This document shows positions 39,865 through 52,026 of a stretch of 64,000 nucleotides of DNA, one piece after another (positions within the stretch are counted from its first letter, which is position 1; the number at the start of each line of letters is the position of its first letter). A program made the translations under genes and the position numbers. This stretch comes from Hydrogenovibrio sp. SC-1 (lineage in GTDB: Bacteria > Pseudomonadota > Gammaproteobacteria > Thiomicrospirales > Thiomicrospiraceae): NCBI RefSeq assembly GCF_002848135.1, contig NZ_PKGB01000001.1:62001-126000 (forward strand), in the 5' to 3' direction. Under the pieces are notes generated by a model. That model saw nothing but the letters and a program-made list of their open reading frames with translations, did not search any database and had not been told where the DNA came from.

Positions 39865-42800
39865 ATGCAAATCATTTGGGGAAATTCGGCGCATTCCGAT
39901 TATCGTCTTAATCAACTTCATCAAACACTCTCCACTGTTGGTGCCATATCGAGTTTAAGGTCGCAAGCCATTTATGTTGTCGAATTAAAGACACCGACTA
40001 CTCAATTAACAGAGCAAGCTTTAACTAAGTTAAGACAGTTAGTGAATGATTCGCCTGACGTTGTTTCTGGTGAACTGACGCCATCGAGTTGTATTGTTTT
40101 GCCTCGTTTAGGAACGATTTCGCCGTGGTCGTCAAAAGCAACAGATATAACGCATACCTGCGGATTAGAGGAAGTGAGTCGGATTGAGCGTGGGGTTGTT
40201 TTCTATTTTGAAGGGGTTTCAGAATCCGATCGTCCTGCAATGGAAGCGCTGTTGTTTGATCGAATGATGGAGCAGGTGGTCCATGATACGGAAGCCTTAG
40301 CGGATTTGTTTTCGCATCAATCACCTCGTCCCTTCCAAACCGTGGACATTTTGCAGGGTGGGTTTGATGCGCTCAAGCAAGCCAATCAGGCGATGGGCTT
40401 AGCCTTATCCGATGATGAAATGACGTATTTAGTTGACGCCTTTACCAGCTTAGGGCGTAATCCGGTGGATGCCGAGCTTATGATGTTTGCCCAAGCGAAT
40501 TCAGAACATTGTCGACACAAAATTTTTAATGCTGATTGGACCATTGATGGCCAAGCTCAATCGCATTCGCTGTTTGGCATGATTCGGAATACTTATCAAA
40601 AGAACCCGCAAGGGGTGCTATCCGCCTATAGTGATAATGCGGCAGTTTTAGAAGGCTATCCTGCCTCGCGTTTTTTTCCGAATCCGCAGACCGCTCAGTA
40701 TCAAACGGTTGAGGAGCCTGTTCACTTTCAAATCAAAGTGGAAACCCACAACCATCCAACGGCAATTTCACCTTGGCCAGGTGCTGCGACTGGATCAGGG
40801 GGCGAAATTCGGGATGAAGGCGCTACCGGTCGCGGGTCTAAACCAAAAGCTGGGTTAACCGGATTTACGGTGTCCAATTTGAATATTCCAGAATTTGAGC
40901 AGCCTTGGGAAAGACCTTATGGTAAGCCGAGCCGAATTGTTTCTGCACTGGATATTATGTTGGAAGGGCCTTTAGGTGCAGCAGGGTTTAATAATGAGTT
41001 TGGTCGTCCAGCGATTAATGGCTATTTCCGTACTTATGAAAATGCCTTATTAACAAATGAGGGCGATGAGGTTCGAGGGTATCATAAACCGATTATGTTG
41101 GCCGGTGGTTTGGGTTCTATTCGGGATATGCATGTTCAAAAAGAAACCATTCCTGTTGGCGCTAAACTAGTGGTTTTAGGTGGCCCGGCGATGCTGATTG
41201 GTCTGGGTGGTGGCGCAGCTTCTTCTGTAGACAGTGGTGCCGGTTCCGAAAGCTTGGATTTCGCCTCTGTTCAGCGTGAAAATCCAGAAATGGAAAGGCG
41301 AGCGCAGGAAGTCATTGACCGTTGTACCTATTTGGGAGGAGCCTCACCAATTGCATCCATTCATGACGTGGGCGCGGGTGGTTTGTCGAATGCTTTTCCC
41401 GAATTAGTGAATGATGCAGGTCGGGGCGGACACTTTAATCTAAGAGCGGTTCCTAATGATGAACCGGGCATGTCGCCGATGGAAATTTGGTGTAATGAAT
41501 CGCAAGAGCGTTATGTGATTGCGATTTATCCTGACAAGCTTGCAGAATTTGAACGCATTTGCCGTCGTGAACGCTGTTTGTATGCAATTGTAGGCGAAGC
41601 CACTGCTGAGCAGAAGTTGGTGGTGAATGATACGGTATTTGATAATAACCCAGTAGATATGCCATTGAATGTCCTGCTAGGAAAACCACCCAAAATGCAC
41701 CGTGATGTCGTTTCTCGTCAGGTTCCTCAGCCCGGTTTTGAACCGGCTGTTTTGGCTATGGATGAGGTGGTGGAGCGGTTATTGAAGTTACCCACTATAG
41801 CCAGTAAGAGTTTCCTTATCACTATCGGTGATCGGACGATTACGGGGATGGTGACTCGAGATCAAATGGTCGGGCCTTGGCAGGTTCCGGTAGCAGATGC
41901 GGGTATTACTTGCGCGGATTATAACGGTGTAACAGGTGAAGCGATGGCATCCGGTGAAAGGCCGCCAGTCGCCTTAATTAATCCAAAAGCTTCGGCACGT
42001 TTGTCAATCGCCGAAGCGATTACCAATATCGCCTGTGCCAAAATTGAGAAAATGAGCGATATCAAAATCTCTGCGAACTGGATGGCTGCAGCTGGTCATC
42101 CAGGCGAAGATGCCGCACTCTATCAAGCCGTAGAAGCAGTTGGGTTGGAGTTATGTCCTCAGTTGGGAATTGCCGTACCGGTTGGTAAGGACTCCATGTC
42201 AATGAAAACCGTGTGGCAGGAAGCTGATGATATTAAATCGGTTACCTCACCAGTTTCATTGAATATTACTACCTTCGCACCCGTACAGGATGTGCGTAAG
42301 ACGTTGACCCCTCAATTACGAACGGATTTAGGTGAAACCTGTTTATTGGCAATTGACCTAGGTCGTGGTCAAAATCGTTTAGGGGGAAGTTGTTTAGCGC
42401 AAGTCTATAATCAAATAGGGGATGAATCTGCTGATTTGGATTCGGCGAATGACTTAATACAGTTGTTTGACTTTGTACAAACTGTAATGGCCGATGAGTT
42501 GGCGTTAGCCTACCATGACCGATCGGACGGTGGATTTTTAGTCACCTTATTAGAAATGGCATTTGCTGGGCACTGTGGTTTAGATCTAGATGTGTCTGCC
42601 TTAGGCGATGAGCCAGTTGCCGCTTTATGTTCAGAGGAAGTCGGTGCGATTATTCAAATTTTAGAATCAGATCGCCCCGCAGTTGAAAGATTAATCGCGA
42701 CCTATGGTTTAACGGAGATGACACACTTTATTGGTCAAGTCACAGAAGGTGATGAGATTGAAATACGTGCACAAGGTCAGAAAGTGTTACAGGGGTCACG

Positions 42801-43743
42801 TAAAACCTACCAGGCCTGCTGGGCGGAAACCAGCTACCGTATGCAAGCCTTGCGCGATAATGAGCACTGTGCAAAACAAGAATTTGATGCTATTACCGAT
42901 GATACTCAAGTGCAGATAGCGCCTGTGGTCACTTTCGATGTCAATGACGATATTACTGCTGAGTTTGCTGGACAGCCGCGACCTAAAGTGGCTATTTTGC
43001 GGGAGCAAGGGGTGAACGGGCAGCAAGAAATGGCCGCCGCGTTTAATCGTGCTGGGTTTGATGCCATTGATGTTCACATGTCTGATGTCTTATCTGGAGC
43101 GGTTGCATTCGATGACTTCCGTGGATTGGTTGCTTGTGGTGGCTTTTCTTACGGTGATGTATTGGGTGCAGGGCGAGGCTGGGCAAACTCCATCTTATTG
43201 AACGAGCAAGCGAGAAGCCAGTTTGAAAGCTTCTTCAATCGTGAAGATACCTTTACTCTAGGGGTTTGTAATGGCTGTCAAATGTTGTCAAACCTTAAGG
43301 ATATTATTCCGGGGGCTGCGCATTGGCCAAAATTTGTGCGTAATCAATCAGAGCAATTTGAAGCACGTTTTTCATTGGTTGAAATTCAGGACTCACCATC
43401 CATTTTATTACAAGGCATGGCGGGTACGCGAATTCCGGTGGCCGTTGCTCATGGAGAAGGCCGTATGGATTTTGGCGGTGACCTACCGAGGGATATTGAT
43501 GCAATGGTGAGTTTACGTTATGTTGATGCTCAAGGTCAGCCATCGGAAGTTTATCCGGCGAATCCGAATGGAACCGTTAATGGCATGACCGGGTTAACGA
43601 CCCAAGATGGCCGCGTCACTATTATGATGCCGCACCCAGAAAGGGTGTTTAGAACGGTGCAAAATTCATGGCATCCGGATGATTGGCTAGAAGATGCGCC
43701 TTGGATGCGTTTGTTCCGAAATGCCAGGAAGTGGGTGGGGTAA
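39865..43743 (+). CDS. purL: Phosphoribosylformylglycinamidine synthase PurL
   Basis: 1292 residues, the large single-chain gammaproteobacterial form. It makes FGAM from FGAR with glutamine and ATP in purine synthesis. Order: PurS-like N-terminal domain, linker, two synthetase halves ([52 protein letters not shown]), and a C-terminal class I glutaminase at about 1035-1292 with nucleophile in [15 protein letters not shown] and the late [10 protein letters not shown]. The RBS AAGGAAC precedes the ATG. Confidence 0.97.
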   Translation: MQIIWGNSAHSDYRLNQLHQTLSTVGAISSLRSQAIYVVELKTPTTQLTEQALTKLRQLVNDSPDVVSGELTPSSCIVLPRLGTISPWSSKATDITHTCGLEEVSRIERGVVFYFEGVSESDRPAMEALLFDRMMEQVVHDTEALADLFSHQSPRPFQTVDILQGGFDALKQANQAMGLALSDDEMTYLVDAFTSLGRNPVDAELMMFAQANSEHCRHKIFNADWTIDGQAQSHSLFGMIRNTYQKNPQGVLSAYSDNAAVLEGYPASRFFPNPQTAQYQTVEEPVHFQIKVETHNHPTAISPWPGAATGSGGEIRDEGATGRGSKPKAGLTGFTVSNLNIPEFEQPWERPYGKPSRIVSALDIMLEGPLGAAGFNNEFGRPAINGYFRTYENALLTNEGDEVRGYHKPIMLAGGLGSIRDMHVQKETIPVGAKLVVLGGPAMLIGLGGGAASSVDSGAGSESLDFASVQRENPEMERRAQEVIDRCTYLGGASPIASIHDVGAGGLSNAFPELVNDAGRGGHFNLRAVPNDEPGMSPMEIWCNESQERYVIAIYPDKLAEFERICRRERCLYAIVGEATAEQKLVVNDTVFDNNPVDMPLNVLLGKPPKMHRDVVSRQVPQPGFEPAVLAMDEVVERLLKLPTIASKSFLITIGDRTITGMVTRDQMVGPWQVPVADAGITCADYNGVTGEAMASGERPPVALINPKASARLSIAEAITNIACAKIEKMSDIKISANWMAAAGHPGEDAALYQAVEAVGLELCPQLGIAVPVGKDSMSMKTVWQEADDIKSVTSPVSLNITTFAPVQDVRKTLTPQLRTDLGETCLLAIDLGRGQNRLGGSCLAQVYNQIGDESADLDSANDLIQLFDFVQTVMADELALAYHDRSDGGFLVTLLEMAFAGHCGLDLDVSALGDEPVAALCSEEVGAIIQILESDRPAVERLIATYGLTEMTHFIGQVTEGDEIEIRAQGQKVLQGSRKTYQACWAETSYRMQALRDNEHCAKQEFDAITDDTQVQIAPVVTFDVNDDITAEFAGQPRPKVAILREQGVNGQQEMAAAFNRAGFDAIDVHMSDVLSGAVAFDDFRGLVACGGFSYGDVLGAGRGWANSILLNEQARSQFESFFNREDTFTLGVCNGCQMLSNLKDIIPGAAHWPKFVRNQSEQFEARFSLVEIQDSPSILLQGMAGTRIPVAVAHGEGRMDFGGDLPRDIDAMVSLRYVDAQGQPSEVYPANPNGTVNGMTGLTTQDGRVTIMMPHPERVFRTVQNSWHPDDWLEDAPWMRLFRNARKWVG

Positions 43744-43845
43744 TCATTTTATAGTCGAGACAGGTACATAAAACCTAACCCCAGTTTGTGGATAAATAAT
43801 ATCGAAGATAAGATAAGCAGACTCTATTAGACTTTTTATTAGGGA

Positions 43846-43874
43846 TTGCTTATATTTATCAAACTTTGTATATT
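43846..43874 (+). promoter_or_regulatory. Likely soxB promoter
   Basis: TTGCTT (43846-43851) and TATATT (43869-43874) with a 17-bp spacer, about 65 bp before the soxB start codon. This is the best sigma70-type match in the 196-bp gap after purL. Confidence 0.5.
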
Positions 43875-43939
43875 TTGGGTTGGCGGCAATTGTGCGCGCC
43901 ACTCAATTCGATTTTTTAACCTAAACGGAGTAGGGCAAT

Positions 43940-45853
43940 ATGTCTTTAAATCGTCGTGAATTCCTTCATGTTATGTCTCTAGCAGCAGCTGCTGGAATGC
44001 TTCCAGGTACAGCGGGTGCTATGTCGTCTAGCCCAGAAAAGAAACAAGGCGCTGCCGCCACTATGGATATGTATAACTTACCGATGAACGGTAAGGTTCG
44101 TTTATTGCATATTACCGATACTCATGCCCAATTAAAGCCGATCTATTTCCGTGAACCGAATGTGAATTTGGGAACGGGTCCTGCCTTTGGTAAGCTGCCA
44201 CATGTGGTCGGAACAAAATTACTGAAAGAATTAAACCTTAAGCCGGGCACACCTTTGGCTCATGCATTTACTTATCTGAACTTCCAGGATGCATCAGAAC
44301 AGTATGGTAAAGTCGGTGGCTTTGCTCATTTAAAAACCTTGTTAGATAAGTTACGTGAAGGTGCTGGTGGTCGTGAAAATACGTTGACCATGGACGGCGG
44401 AGATTTATGGCATGGTTCTGGTACGGCTTTATTTACCCGTGGTCAAGATATGGTTGAAGCGTCGAATTTGATTGGCGTTGATATTATGACCGGTCACTGG
44501 GAATTTACCTATAAAGAAGAGGAAGTCCTAAGAAACCTCGGTCAATTTAAGGGTGAATTCTTAGCGCAAAATATTCGGATTAAAGAAGATTCATTATTTG
44601 GTGATGAATACCGTGAAATGACTGAACGTCACAATGGCATCGGTATGTATTCGGAAGATGACGGTCGTGCCTTTAAGCCATATACGGTGAAAGTGATTAA
44701 TGGTGAACGTATTGCTGTGGTGGGTCAAGCATTCCCAAGAACGGCAAATGCAAACCCTCAGTCTAACTTCCCAGATTGGTCATTTGGTTTACGTGAAGAC
44801 GCTTTGCAAGAAACAGTTGACCACATTCGTGAAACGGAAAAAGTCGCTGCGGTAGTCATGATCTCTCATAATGGTATGGATGTAGATATTAAAATGGCTT
44901 CTCGTGTCAGTGGTATTGATGCTATCTTTGGTGGCCATACCCATGATGGGATTCCTAAGACCATTCCAGTGAAAAACCCTGAAGGGGGTGTGTGTCATGT
45001 GACCAACGCTGGGTCAAATGCCAAATATGTGGGTTGTATGGATTTAGATATTCAAAACGGTAAATTGCGAGGCGTTCACTATAACCTTTTACCTGTTTTC
45101 TCTAATGTGTTGCCTGCAGATGAAACCGTTAAAAAGTATATCGACAATCTTTACACTCGTAAGTACGACAACGCCATTATTGAGTCAAGAGATCCAGCGC
45201 GTGCCGTCAACAAAGACCGATTAGGTAAAACTTATGGTGAGATTCTTTCTGAAGAATTGGCTGTGGCCGAAGATACCCTTTACCGTCGTGGTAATTTTAT
45301 GGGGACTTGGGATCAGATTATCGTGAATTCATTGCGTGAAGAACATGATGCACAAATCGCTATGTCTGCCGGAGTTCGTTGGGGGACCTCTGTGCTTGCG
45401 GGTGAAATGATTACCATGGAACGCGTGATGGATGAGACGTCAATGACTTATGGTGAAACCTATAAATCTGAATTGACTGGCGCGCAAATGAAGGATATTT
45501 TGGAAGGGATATGTGAAAACCTTTTCCAAAAAGACCCATACTTGCAGTCAGGTGGTGATATGGTCCGTTTAGGGGGTATGGATTATACTTGTGAACCGAA
45601 CGCCTCATTTGGTAATCGTATTTCTGACTTGCGCTTAGATGATGGTACACCACTTGAAGCCAGTAAGTCTTATTCTGTTGCCGGTTGGGCGCAAGTTGAT
45701 ACGGTCGGTGATGGTCGTTTAATGTGGGATGTTGCGGCGGATTATTTGCGTAATCATAAGCAAGATATGAAGCTGAAGAAAGTCAACCATCCTAAGTTAA
45801 AGGGCGTGAAAAACAATCCAGGGATTGAAGATTACGCAGGTGATCTTGCCTAA
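43940..45853 (+). CDS. soxB: Thiosulfohydrolase SoxB
   Basis: 637 residues. SoxB hydrolyses the terminal sulfone from SoxYZ-bound S-sulfonate, releasing sulfate, in the periplasm. The N-terminus has a Tat-type signal (NRREFLHVMSLAAAAGML). The dinuclear-manganese calcineurin-like domain shows LLHITDTHAQLKPIYFREP, TMDGGDLWHGSGTALF, TGHWEFTYKEEEV and FGGHTHDG, followed by a 5'-nucleotidase-like C-terminal domain. It stands alone, without soxXYZA, as described for this bacterial group. RBS CGGAGTAGGG precedes the ATG and a strong terminator follows. Confidence 0.96.
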   Translation: MSLNRREFLHVMSLAAAAGMLPGTAGAMSSSPEKKQGAAATMDMYNLPMNGKVRLLHITDTHAQLKPIYFREPNVNLGTGPAFGKLPHVVGTKLLKELNLKPGTPLAHAFTYLNFQDASEQYGKVGGFAHLKTLLDKLREGAGGRENTLTMDGGDLWHGSGTALFTRGQDMVEASNLIGVDIMTGHWEFTYKEEEVLRNLGQFKGEFLAQNIRIKEDSLFGDEYREMTERHNGIGMYSEDDGRAFKPYTVKVINGERIAVVGQAFPRTANANPQSNFPDWSFGLREDALQETVDHIRETEKVAAVVMISHNGMDVDIKMASRVSGIDAIFGGHTHDGIPKTIPVKNPEGGVCHVTNAGSNAKYVGCMDLDIQNGKLRGVHYNLLPVFSNVLPADETVKKYIDNLYTRKYDNAIIESRDPARAVNKDRLGKTYGEILSEELAVAEDTLYRRGNFMGTWDQIIVNSLREEHDAQIAMSAGVRWGTSVLAGEMITMERVMDETSMTYGETYKSELTGAQMKDILEGICENLFQKDPYLQSGGDMVRLGGMDYTCEPNASFGNRISDLRLDDGTPLEASKSYSVAGWAQVDTVGDGRLMWDVAADYLRNHKQDMKLKKVNHPKLKGVKNNPGIEDYAGDLA

Positions 45854-45876
45854 TTTAGATTGATCGTCATAAAATA

Positions 45877-45903
45877 AAACCCGCATTATTTGCGGGTTTT
45901 TTT
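45877..45903 (+). terminator. soxB terminator
   Basis: A 9-bp perfect stem (AAACCCGCA / TGCGGGTTT) with a 5-base loop and a T7 run, 23 bp after the soxB stop. Classic intrinsic terminator. Confidence 0.92.
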
Positions 45904-45994
45904 ATTTGTAATTCATGATTTTTTAAAGTATTGTTACACTTATATTAAAATTTTACAGAAATGATTCTGCACTGGCTGAGACCTTCTATTATCT

Positions 45995-48826
45995 ATGCAA
46001 ACTTTGATTCATCGCTATCAGTCAAATGATGCCCTTCAAGCCTTTCTCCAGCAAATACCGCCTTCAGTAGACCATTTGTTATTACAGGTCATGACAGGTA
46101 ATCAGAATCAAGATCAAATCACATCTGTCTTAGTGCTTATTCAAGAAAAACTACCCAATGTCGTGATTATTGGAACCTCAACCAGCGGTGAAATTGACCA
46201 AGGTCAGGTCTCGGATGGTGAATTACTATTGGTTTTTTCAGTGTTTGAAAGCACGCAACTCCACCCATTTTATGTCGATGAATTATCACAACAGACCGGA
46301 CAGCAGATTGCAAACCAAGCAAATCAATTGGCTGCGAAGTGTGCGATCCTGTTTGGTAATACCTTAACGGGGCAGCCACAGGCATTTTTAGATGGCATGG
46401 CAAAAAACGCACCAGGACTGGTAATTTCTGGTGGCAATGCAGGGGATTTAGATCAATTTCATCGAACCTTTGTGATAACCGGTTGTGAGTTTCATGAACA
46501 AGGTATGGCCGGGGTATTACTGGTTAATCCTGATTTAGAGGTTTATCAGGATTATGTATTGAATTGGACACCTGTTGGGCCGCTTTTGACGGTTACAGAA
46601 TGCGACGATCAAGGTACGATCTATTGTTTGAATGATAAACCGATCAGCGAGGTATACCAACGGTATTTAGGGGCAGAAATTCTTGAGGATTTACCTGCTA
46701 GTGCGATGGAGTTTCCACTCCTGAAGCAACAGGATGATTTACAAGTTGGGCGCTCCATGGTGGCGGCCTCTTTGCAAGATGGCTTTCGTTACGCAGGTGT
46801 TTTCCAAGAGGGCGATCAAGTCCGTTTTGGTATTGCAGATGTAAATTCAATTTTGAATCAAGCGGCGGATAGGGCGAAATATGCTTATGATTACTATCCG
46901 ATTGAGTCGATCTTTATCTATTCATGTACCGCAAGGCGCGCTTTCTTAGGAGAGCATATTCAGGCGGAAATTCACGCGTTGAGTGAAATTGCGCCTACCG
47001 CCGGATTCTTTACCTATGGAGAGTACTTTACTCATCAGAATCAGCCCAAACTCTTAAATTTAACCACCACTTTTATCGCTCTATCTGAACAGAAGCATCC
47101 TTTAAAACGCTCATCGCCCAATTTTGATTTGAAGCACCATTTAGCCAAAGCGTCAACTATCCGCTCCTTAAACCACTTGAATCGCGTGGTGTTGGATGAA
47201 TTAGATGAACATACCGCTTCTTTGGAGCAATACAAAAATGCGTTGGATCAAACCGCTATCGTTTCGAAAGCAGACATTACGGGACGCATTACCTATGTTA
47301 ATGAAGCGTTTGAAAAGATTTCAGGCTACTCTTCAAGTGAGGTGTTAGGGAAGAATCATAATATTTTGCGTCATCCAGAAATGCCTAGTTCAGTATTTGC
47401 TGATCTCTGGCAAACCATTCAGGCTAAAAAAGTCTGGCGTGGCGTTATTCAAAATATCAAAAAAGATGGTTCTAATTATTACGTGAAGAGTGTGATTGTG
47501 CCAATTTTAGATTTGGATCAAAATATTACGGAATATATTAGTATTCGCTCTGATGTGACAGACTTGATCAAGCAAGCTGAAATCATAAAGAGTCATCGCC
47601 TAGATGATTTGACAGGATTGCCTAACCGAATCCAACTCTTTGAAGATATAGCCAATACACGGTGTGAGCAGTTAGGTATTTTGGATATTAAAGGATTTCG
47701 GTTTATTAACCAGTATTACGGATTTGAATTTGGTGATACGTTAATTCAGCAGTTTTCTAAGGTGCTTTTAGAGCTTTGTGAAAAATATAATTTAGTTCTC
47801 TATCGGTTACAGACGGACGTCTTTGTGGTGCGTCCTGAACGCTTGCGCTCAAGAAAGCAGAAAAAACCTTTTGAAGAAAAAATGCAGACAATTCAACAGA
47901 AGATCGGTTTGCACAACTTTCTTATCGAAAATATCGAAATTGATGTCGATGTCGAGGTTGGGATTGGTCAAGGCGTAGATCATCTATTGAAAATGGCAGA
48001 AACGGCACTGTATCAAGCAAAACATCAGTCACACCATACAGGGGTTACAACGGTCATTCAGGATTCTGACGCCACTAAAACCCACATGGCCTGGCTAGAG
48101 AAATTAAAACTGGCATTAAAAGAAGATCGGGTGGTGAATTATTATCAACCTATTATTAATCCTCTCGATCCAGATGATATTAAATATGAAGCATTGGTGC
48201 GCTTGATAGATGAAGATGGATCAGTGGTATCCCCTTACTACTTTTTAGAAATCGCTAAAAAGAGTCGATATTATGCTCAGTTAACGCAAGTTGTTGTCAG
48301 AAAAGCGGTTGAATTTATTAACGAAACTAGGTATCAAGTGGCTGTCAACTTATCGATTGTTGATATTGAAGACCCTTTAATTCGTCAATATTTACTAGAG
48401 CAATTATCAAAAGTTGCACAGGGTAAATTAACTTTTGAACTGACGGAAAGTGAGTCGATTAGTGATTATCAGGTTGTACAAGATTTTATTCATCAGGCAA
48501 AAGCACTCGGTGCAGAAATTGCCATAGATGATTTTGGCAGTGGCTATTCGAATTTTTCTTATTTAGCAAATATGCAAGCAGACTATTTAAAAATCGATGG
48601 CTCGATTATCAAACAAATTTTAACGGATCAAAAAAGTTGGTTGGTCGCCACCAGCATCGTTGATATCGCGAACAAATTAGGTATTAAAGTGGTAGCCGAG
48701 TATGTCAGTGATGAAGCGATTAAAGAAAAGCTACTGGAATATAAAGTGTCCTATCTCCAAGGGTTCCATCTAGGAGAGCCCTTGCCCTTAGAAAGCTTTC
48801 CGCTAAATCATTCTGATGATGACTAA
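45995..48826 (+). CDS. FIST-PAS-GGDEF-EAL sensory protein
   Basis: 943 residues, no membrane segment. FIST N and C domains fill about 1-375 (VIIGTSTSGEIDQGQV, GVLLVNPDLEVYQDY, IFIYSCTARRAFLG). A PAS domain follows (about 412-525) with GKNHNILRHPEMP. The GGDEF domain (about 535-690) has DDLTGLPNR but its active loop reads LQTDVF, so it is probably not a cyclase. The EAL domain (about 700-935) keeps YEALVRL and DDFGSGYSNFSYL, so c-di-GMP phosphodiesterase activity is likely. FIST domains are thought to bind small ligands such as amino acids. It faces the chemoreceptor gene. Confidence 0.9.
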   Translation: MQTLIHRYQSNDALQAFLQQIPPSVDHLLLQVMTGNQNQDQITSVLVLIQEKLPNVVIIGTSTSGEIDQGQVSDGELLLVFSVFESTQLHPFYVDELSQQTGQQIANQANQLAAKCAILFGNTLTGQPQAFLDGMAKNAPGLVISGGNAGDLDQFHRTFVITGCEFHEQGMAGVLLVNPDLEVYQDYVLNWTPVGPLLTVTECDDQGTIYCLNDKPISEVYQRYLGAEILEDLPASAMEFPLLKQQDDLQVGRSMVAASLQDGFRYAGVFQEGDQVRFGIADVNSILNQAADRAKYAYDYYPIESIFIYSCTARRAFLGEHIQAEIHALSEIAPTAGFFTYGEYFTHQNQPKLLNLTTTFIALSEQKHPLKRSSPNFDLKHHLAKASTIRSLNHLNRVVLDELDEHTASLEQYKNALDQTAIVSKADITGRITYVNEAFEKISGYSSSEVLGKNHNILRHPEMPSSVFADLWQTIQAKKVWRGVIQNIKKDGSNYYVKSVIVPILDLDQNITEYISIRSDVTDLIKQAEIIKSHRLDDLTGLPNRIQLFEDIANTRCEQLGILDIKGFRFINQYYGFEFGDTLIQQFSKVLLELCEKYNLVLYRLQTDVFVVRPERLRSRKQKKPFEEKMQTIQQKIGLHNFLIENIEIDVDVEVGIGQGVDHLLKMAETALYQAKHQSHHTGVTTVIQDSDATKTHMAWLEKLKLALKEDRVVNYYQPIINPLDPDDIKYEALVRLIDEDGSVVSPYYFLEIAKKSRYYAQLTQVVVRKAVEFINETRYQVAVNLSIVDIEDPLIRQYLLEQLSKVAQGKLTFELTESESISDYQVVQDFIHQAKALGAEIAIDDFGSGYSNFSYLANMQADYLKIDGSIIKQILTDQKSWLVATSIVDIANKLGIKVVAEYVSDEAIKEKLLEYKVSYLQGFHLGEPLPLESFPLNHSDDD

Positions 48827-48874
48827 GCTTTAAATTAAACCATTAAAACCGATGTGCTCGCACCGGTAATCACA

Positions 48875-51871
48875 TTAAAAAATGGTTTCATCAATTAACT
48901 GATTCAATAATGTTACGACCTTGTCAGATTGTGCATCCATTTGCTCTATGCCACTTTCAACTGTTTCAAAATCATCAATATCAAACGCTTCCATAATGAT
49001 ACGGATTAGAGCATGCATTTGGGCATGTTCTTCACCAAGCTGTTTCATTAATGGTAAATGCATGAGGTTTTGGCCTTCTGAACTGTAGTACCATTTACCC
49101 AAAACACATGCTGTATGATCTGCTGCTGTATCAACGGTTACGCCGATGTCGGCACCATCGATAAATTTACGGATTTTGGCTTTCCAATTTAAATGCGCTT
49201 CTATCATGGTTAAGAATTGTTTGGCCTGTGGGTTTTTGTCGACTTTTAGTTGTCGGATGTTCTTTTGCGCTTGTGCCAATAATTCTGGGTTCGGTGAGCA
49301 TTTGAATTGATTTAAGGTCTGTTTGAGAGTCTCTAGCTTTAAGGGTTTGTGTAGAACTTCATTCATATTCGCTGCCCGCAATTTTTCATCGAAGTCCTTG
49401 CCATGCCCCGTAAAGGCGATAATCGGTTTTTGATACCCTTGTTTTCTCAATTGCTGGGTCGCTGTTATCCCATCCATGACGGGCATTTCGATGTCCATTA
49501 GAATCAAGCTGGGTTGATAACGTTGAACTTGATTCAATGCTTCACGACCATTGTTGGCCACTTTGGATAAATAGCCTAATTTCTTCAGCATCATGACGGC
49601 GACTTTTTGATTGGAGATATTATCATCCACCACTAAGACCAAGCTGCTTTGATCTGCTAGCTGTGTCGATTGTCCCGTTTGATCACAGTCGCCCAGTTCA
49701 AAGGTGCCAACCAAGTTGTCCATATTAGCTGCGACTTCTCCTAAATATTCTGCGAGGGAAGCGTTTTCAGTCACTAGGGTTGCACTTTTCTCAGCTGTTT
49801 GATTGAGGCTTTGTATTGATTGATTAACTTCAGAAATTTGTTGAGACTGTTGCTGTGCATTTTCTGAAATCAGGCTCATATTATCCGTCATTTCAGTCAC
49901 TTGCTCGATAATGGCTGTTAAGGATTCTCCAGTCACCTCGACTTTCTGTGTGCCTTGTTGAATTTTCTCAGAGGTGGAGTCAATTAATGTTTTAATCTCT
50001 CTGGCTGCATCAGCTGATTTTTGTGCTAATTGACGGACCTCACCCGCAACCACGGCAAATCCACGACCGTGATCGCCTGCTCTTGCCGCTTCCACGGCGG
50101 CATTGAGCGCGAGTAGATTGGTTTGAAAGGCAATATTGTCAATTAAGGAAACAATGCCGGTAATTTGTTCACTGACATTGCTAATTTCGCTCATTGCCGC
50201 AATGGCTTCCTGCATATTCGCATTCCCTTCACTCACACCCTGCTGGGTTTGTTGTGCGAGTCCGTTAGACGCTTGTGCCTGATCAGCTGTGGCATTGACC
50301 TTTTCAGTGAGTAAGCGCATGGCTTGGGAGGTTTTTAACAATTCAGATTCTTGCGTTTTAATGGCATCTGTTAGCTCTTGATTGCTGGTTGCAACATGAT
50401 TGGCCGATTCATACACATCTTCAGCCAAGCCATTGACTTTACAAAAATCTTGTCTAAGAGATTCAATACCACTGGCAAGCGTTTTTAGCGTCCAGCCATA
50501 TTGTCCAGAATGGGTTTTATTAAGCTTTAGAGTTAAATCTTTTGCAGGTAAGCCACCTATAAGCACGGAAATATCTGTTAAGGTTTCTTGTAAGCTATCC
50601 ATTAACTGGTTGATATCAACGCATAGGTCTTTATAAAAGCCAGTTAATTGCCCTGAATCCAAGCGAGTATGTAATCGACCTGCACTGGCATCCAATACTA
50701 AATTCTTAATGCTATTTTGAACATATAGTTCTTGGTAAACATCCTGCCATTCAATCGCAACGCCGATGGATTCATTCTGTTCGTTTAAGATAGGAAGAAT
50801 CACCAGTTGCACTTCTGAGCCAAAGAAATTTAGATTTAAGGTTTGTTTTGAGGTTAAGTTTATACAAGCGTCTAAAGCTTCTGGGTTTTGACTAAATAGA
50901 TGACTGATGTTCTTGCCAATCAGCTGGAGTGGTTCAGGGTCATTCATTGCCTGTTTTAGTTTTGATTCAAGCGGTTTTAAAAAGTTATTCAAAGCCTGGT
51001 TGCTATAAACAATCGTATGGTTATGATCCATCAAAAGAATATTGGTTTGAATATCATTGAGTGCAGCTTTGAGTCGGGTGTTGAGTTTTTCCTCATATAG
51101 AATTTCATTTTGCTGAGCTTGCATGCGGATTTGCATCGATTTTAAGCGTCGATTGAGTTTTCCAGCAATGTTGCCACCGTGGGTATTAATGTCTTCCGAT
51201 AAGTTATTGTTGGCAATCTCATCTACCACTTTGATGGAATCTTTAATGCGGTAAATAAAATACATGACATGGAGCGTTGAAAAAATAATCAGAATAATAT
51301 TAACGATTTTAATGTAGTCACTGATTACGCCAAGATCAGGAAAAGCTTTATCAAATAAGGCTAAAACCGTTGCGGGGATGAGTGTTAATAGGGGCGGCCA
51401 ATGCGCCATCACATTGAAGCGTTTTGAAAAACTATTGGGTTGGCCATTGGTCAGAGACAGCTGCTTATTGGCAATCGCTTGATATGCTTGAGCGGCGGCC
51501 TTTTTTTGAGTGTTAGATGCCGTTCTACGAACGCTCATATAACCGGTAATTTTGCCATTTTCAAAAATGGGTGTCGCATTCGCTTCAACCCAATAAAAAT
51601 CGCCATTCTTGCGACGGTTTTTGACAATCTGATTCCAGGGACGGCCCGCTTGAAGCGTTTTCCAAAAATCGGCAAACACCGCTTTTGGGACATCTGGATG
51701 ACGAAGTATATTGTGGGGTTGGCCAATTAACTCATCATAGTCATAGCCACTGGCTTCAACAAAATCCTCGTTAGCATAGGTAATGTTTCCCTGTAAGTCG
51801 GTTTTGGAAACTAAAAGGCTCCCTTCAGGTAAATTGTATTCGTTTTGTGTAATCGAGATGTCTTGGCGCAT
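48875..51871 (-). CDS. PAS-MCP-receiver-CZB hybrid chemoreceptor
   Basis: 998 residues. An Aer-like PAS (about 10-120; [20 protein letters not shown]) is followed by two hydrophobic segments (about 158-174 and 187-210), a second PAS-like region (about 270-385), and an MCP signalling domain (about 480-735) with hairpin [20 protein letters not shown]. Then come a receiver domain (about 743-865; [18 protein letters not shown], lysine in HKPLK) and a C-terminal zinc-binding CZB domain (about 890-965) with His and [13 protein letters not shown] and EEHAQMH. It senses by PAS, probably redox or energy state, and may be tuned by phosphorylation and zinc. No che genes adjoin. Confidence 0.9.
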   Translation of the reverse strand: MRQDISITQNEYNLPEGSLLVSKTDLQGNITYANEDFVEASGYDYDELIGQPHNILRHPDVPKAVFADFWKTLQAGRPWNQIVKNRRKNGDFYWVEANATPIFENGKITGYMSVRRTASNTQKKAAAQAYQAIANKQLSLTNGQPNSFSKRFNVMAHWPPLLTLIPATVLALFDKAFPDLGVISDYIKIVNIILIIFSTLHVMYFIYRIKDSIKVVDEIANNNLSEDINTHGGNIAGKLNRRLKSMQIRMQAQQNEILYEEKLNTRLKAALNDIQTNILLMDHNHTIVYSNQALNNFLKPLESKLKQAMNDPEPLQLIGKNISHLFSQNPEALDACINLTSKQTLNLNFFGSEVQLVILPILNEQNESIGVAIEWQDVYQELYVQNSIKNLVLDASAGRLHTRLDSGQLTGFYKDLCVDINQLMDSLQETLTDISVLIGGLPAKDLTLKLNKTHSGQYGWTLKTLASGIESLRQDFCKVNGLAEDVYESANHVATSNQELTDAIKTQESELLKTSQAMRLLTEKVNATADQAQASNGLAQQTQQGVSEGNANMQEAIAAMSEISNVSEQITGIVSLIDNIAFQTNLLALNAAVEAARAGDHGRGFAVVAGEVRQLAQKSADAAREIKTLIDSTSEKIQQGTQKVEVTGESLTAIIEQVTEMTDNMSLISENAQQQSQQISEVNQSIQSLNQTAEKSATLVTENASLAEYLGEVAANMDNLVGTFELGDCDQTGQSTQLADQSSLVLVVDDNISNQKVAVMMLKKLGYLSKVANNGREALNQVQRYQPSLILMDIEMPVMDGITATQQLRKQGYQKPIIAFTGHGKDFDEKLRAANMNEVLHKPLKLETLKQTLNQFKCSPNPELLAQAQKNIRQLKVDKNPQAKQFLTMIEAHLNWKAKIRKFIDGADIGVTVDTAADHTACVLGKWYYSSEGQNLMHLPLMKQLGEEHAQMHALIRIIMEAFDIDDFETVESGIEQMDAQSDKVVTLLNQLIDETIF

Positions 51872-52026
51872 AATATTTAAGGCTTCAAATAAGAATGAAT
51901 CGGAAGTTTTTATGTTAAACCAATAGGCAATTGATTTTTAGGATAAAAACCCAGCCTTTAATTATAACCAAGACAGGTTGCTGAGTCTATGATTTGTACC
52001 GGAATATGGTGGGACACATTAGTTGA

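Noticed and set aside
48837-48888. Large inverted repeat AAACCATT / AATGGTTT between the convergent sensor genes
   Set aside because: The right arm lies in the chemoreceptor coding end and the inner stem is imperfect; too weak to call a terminator.
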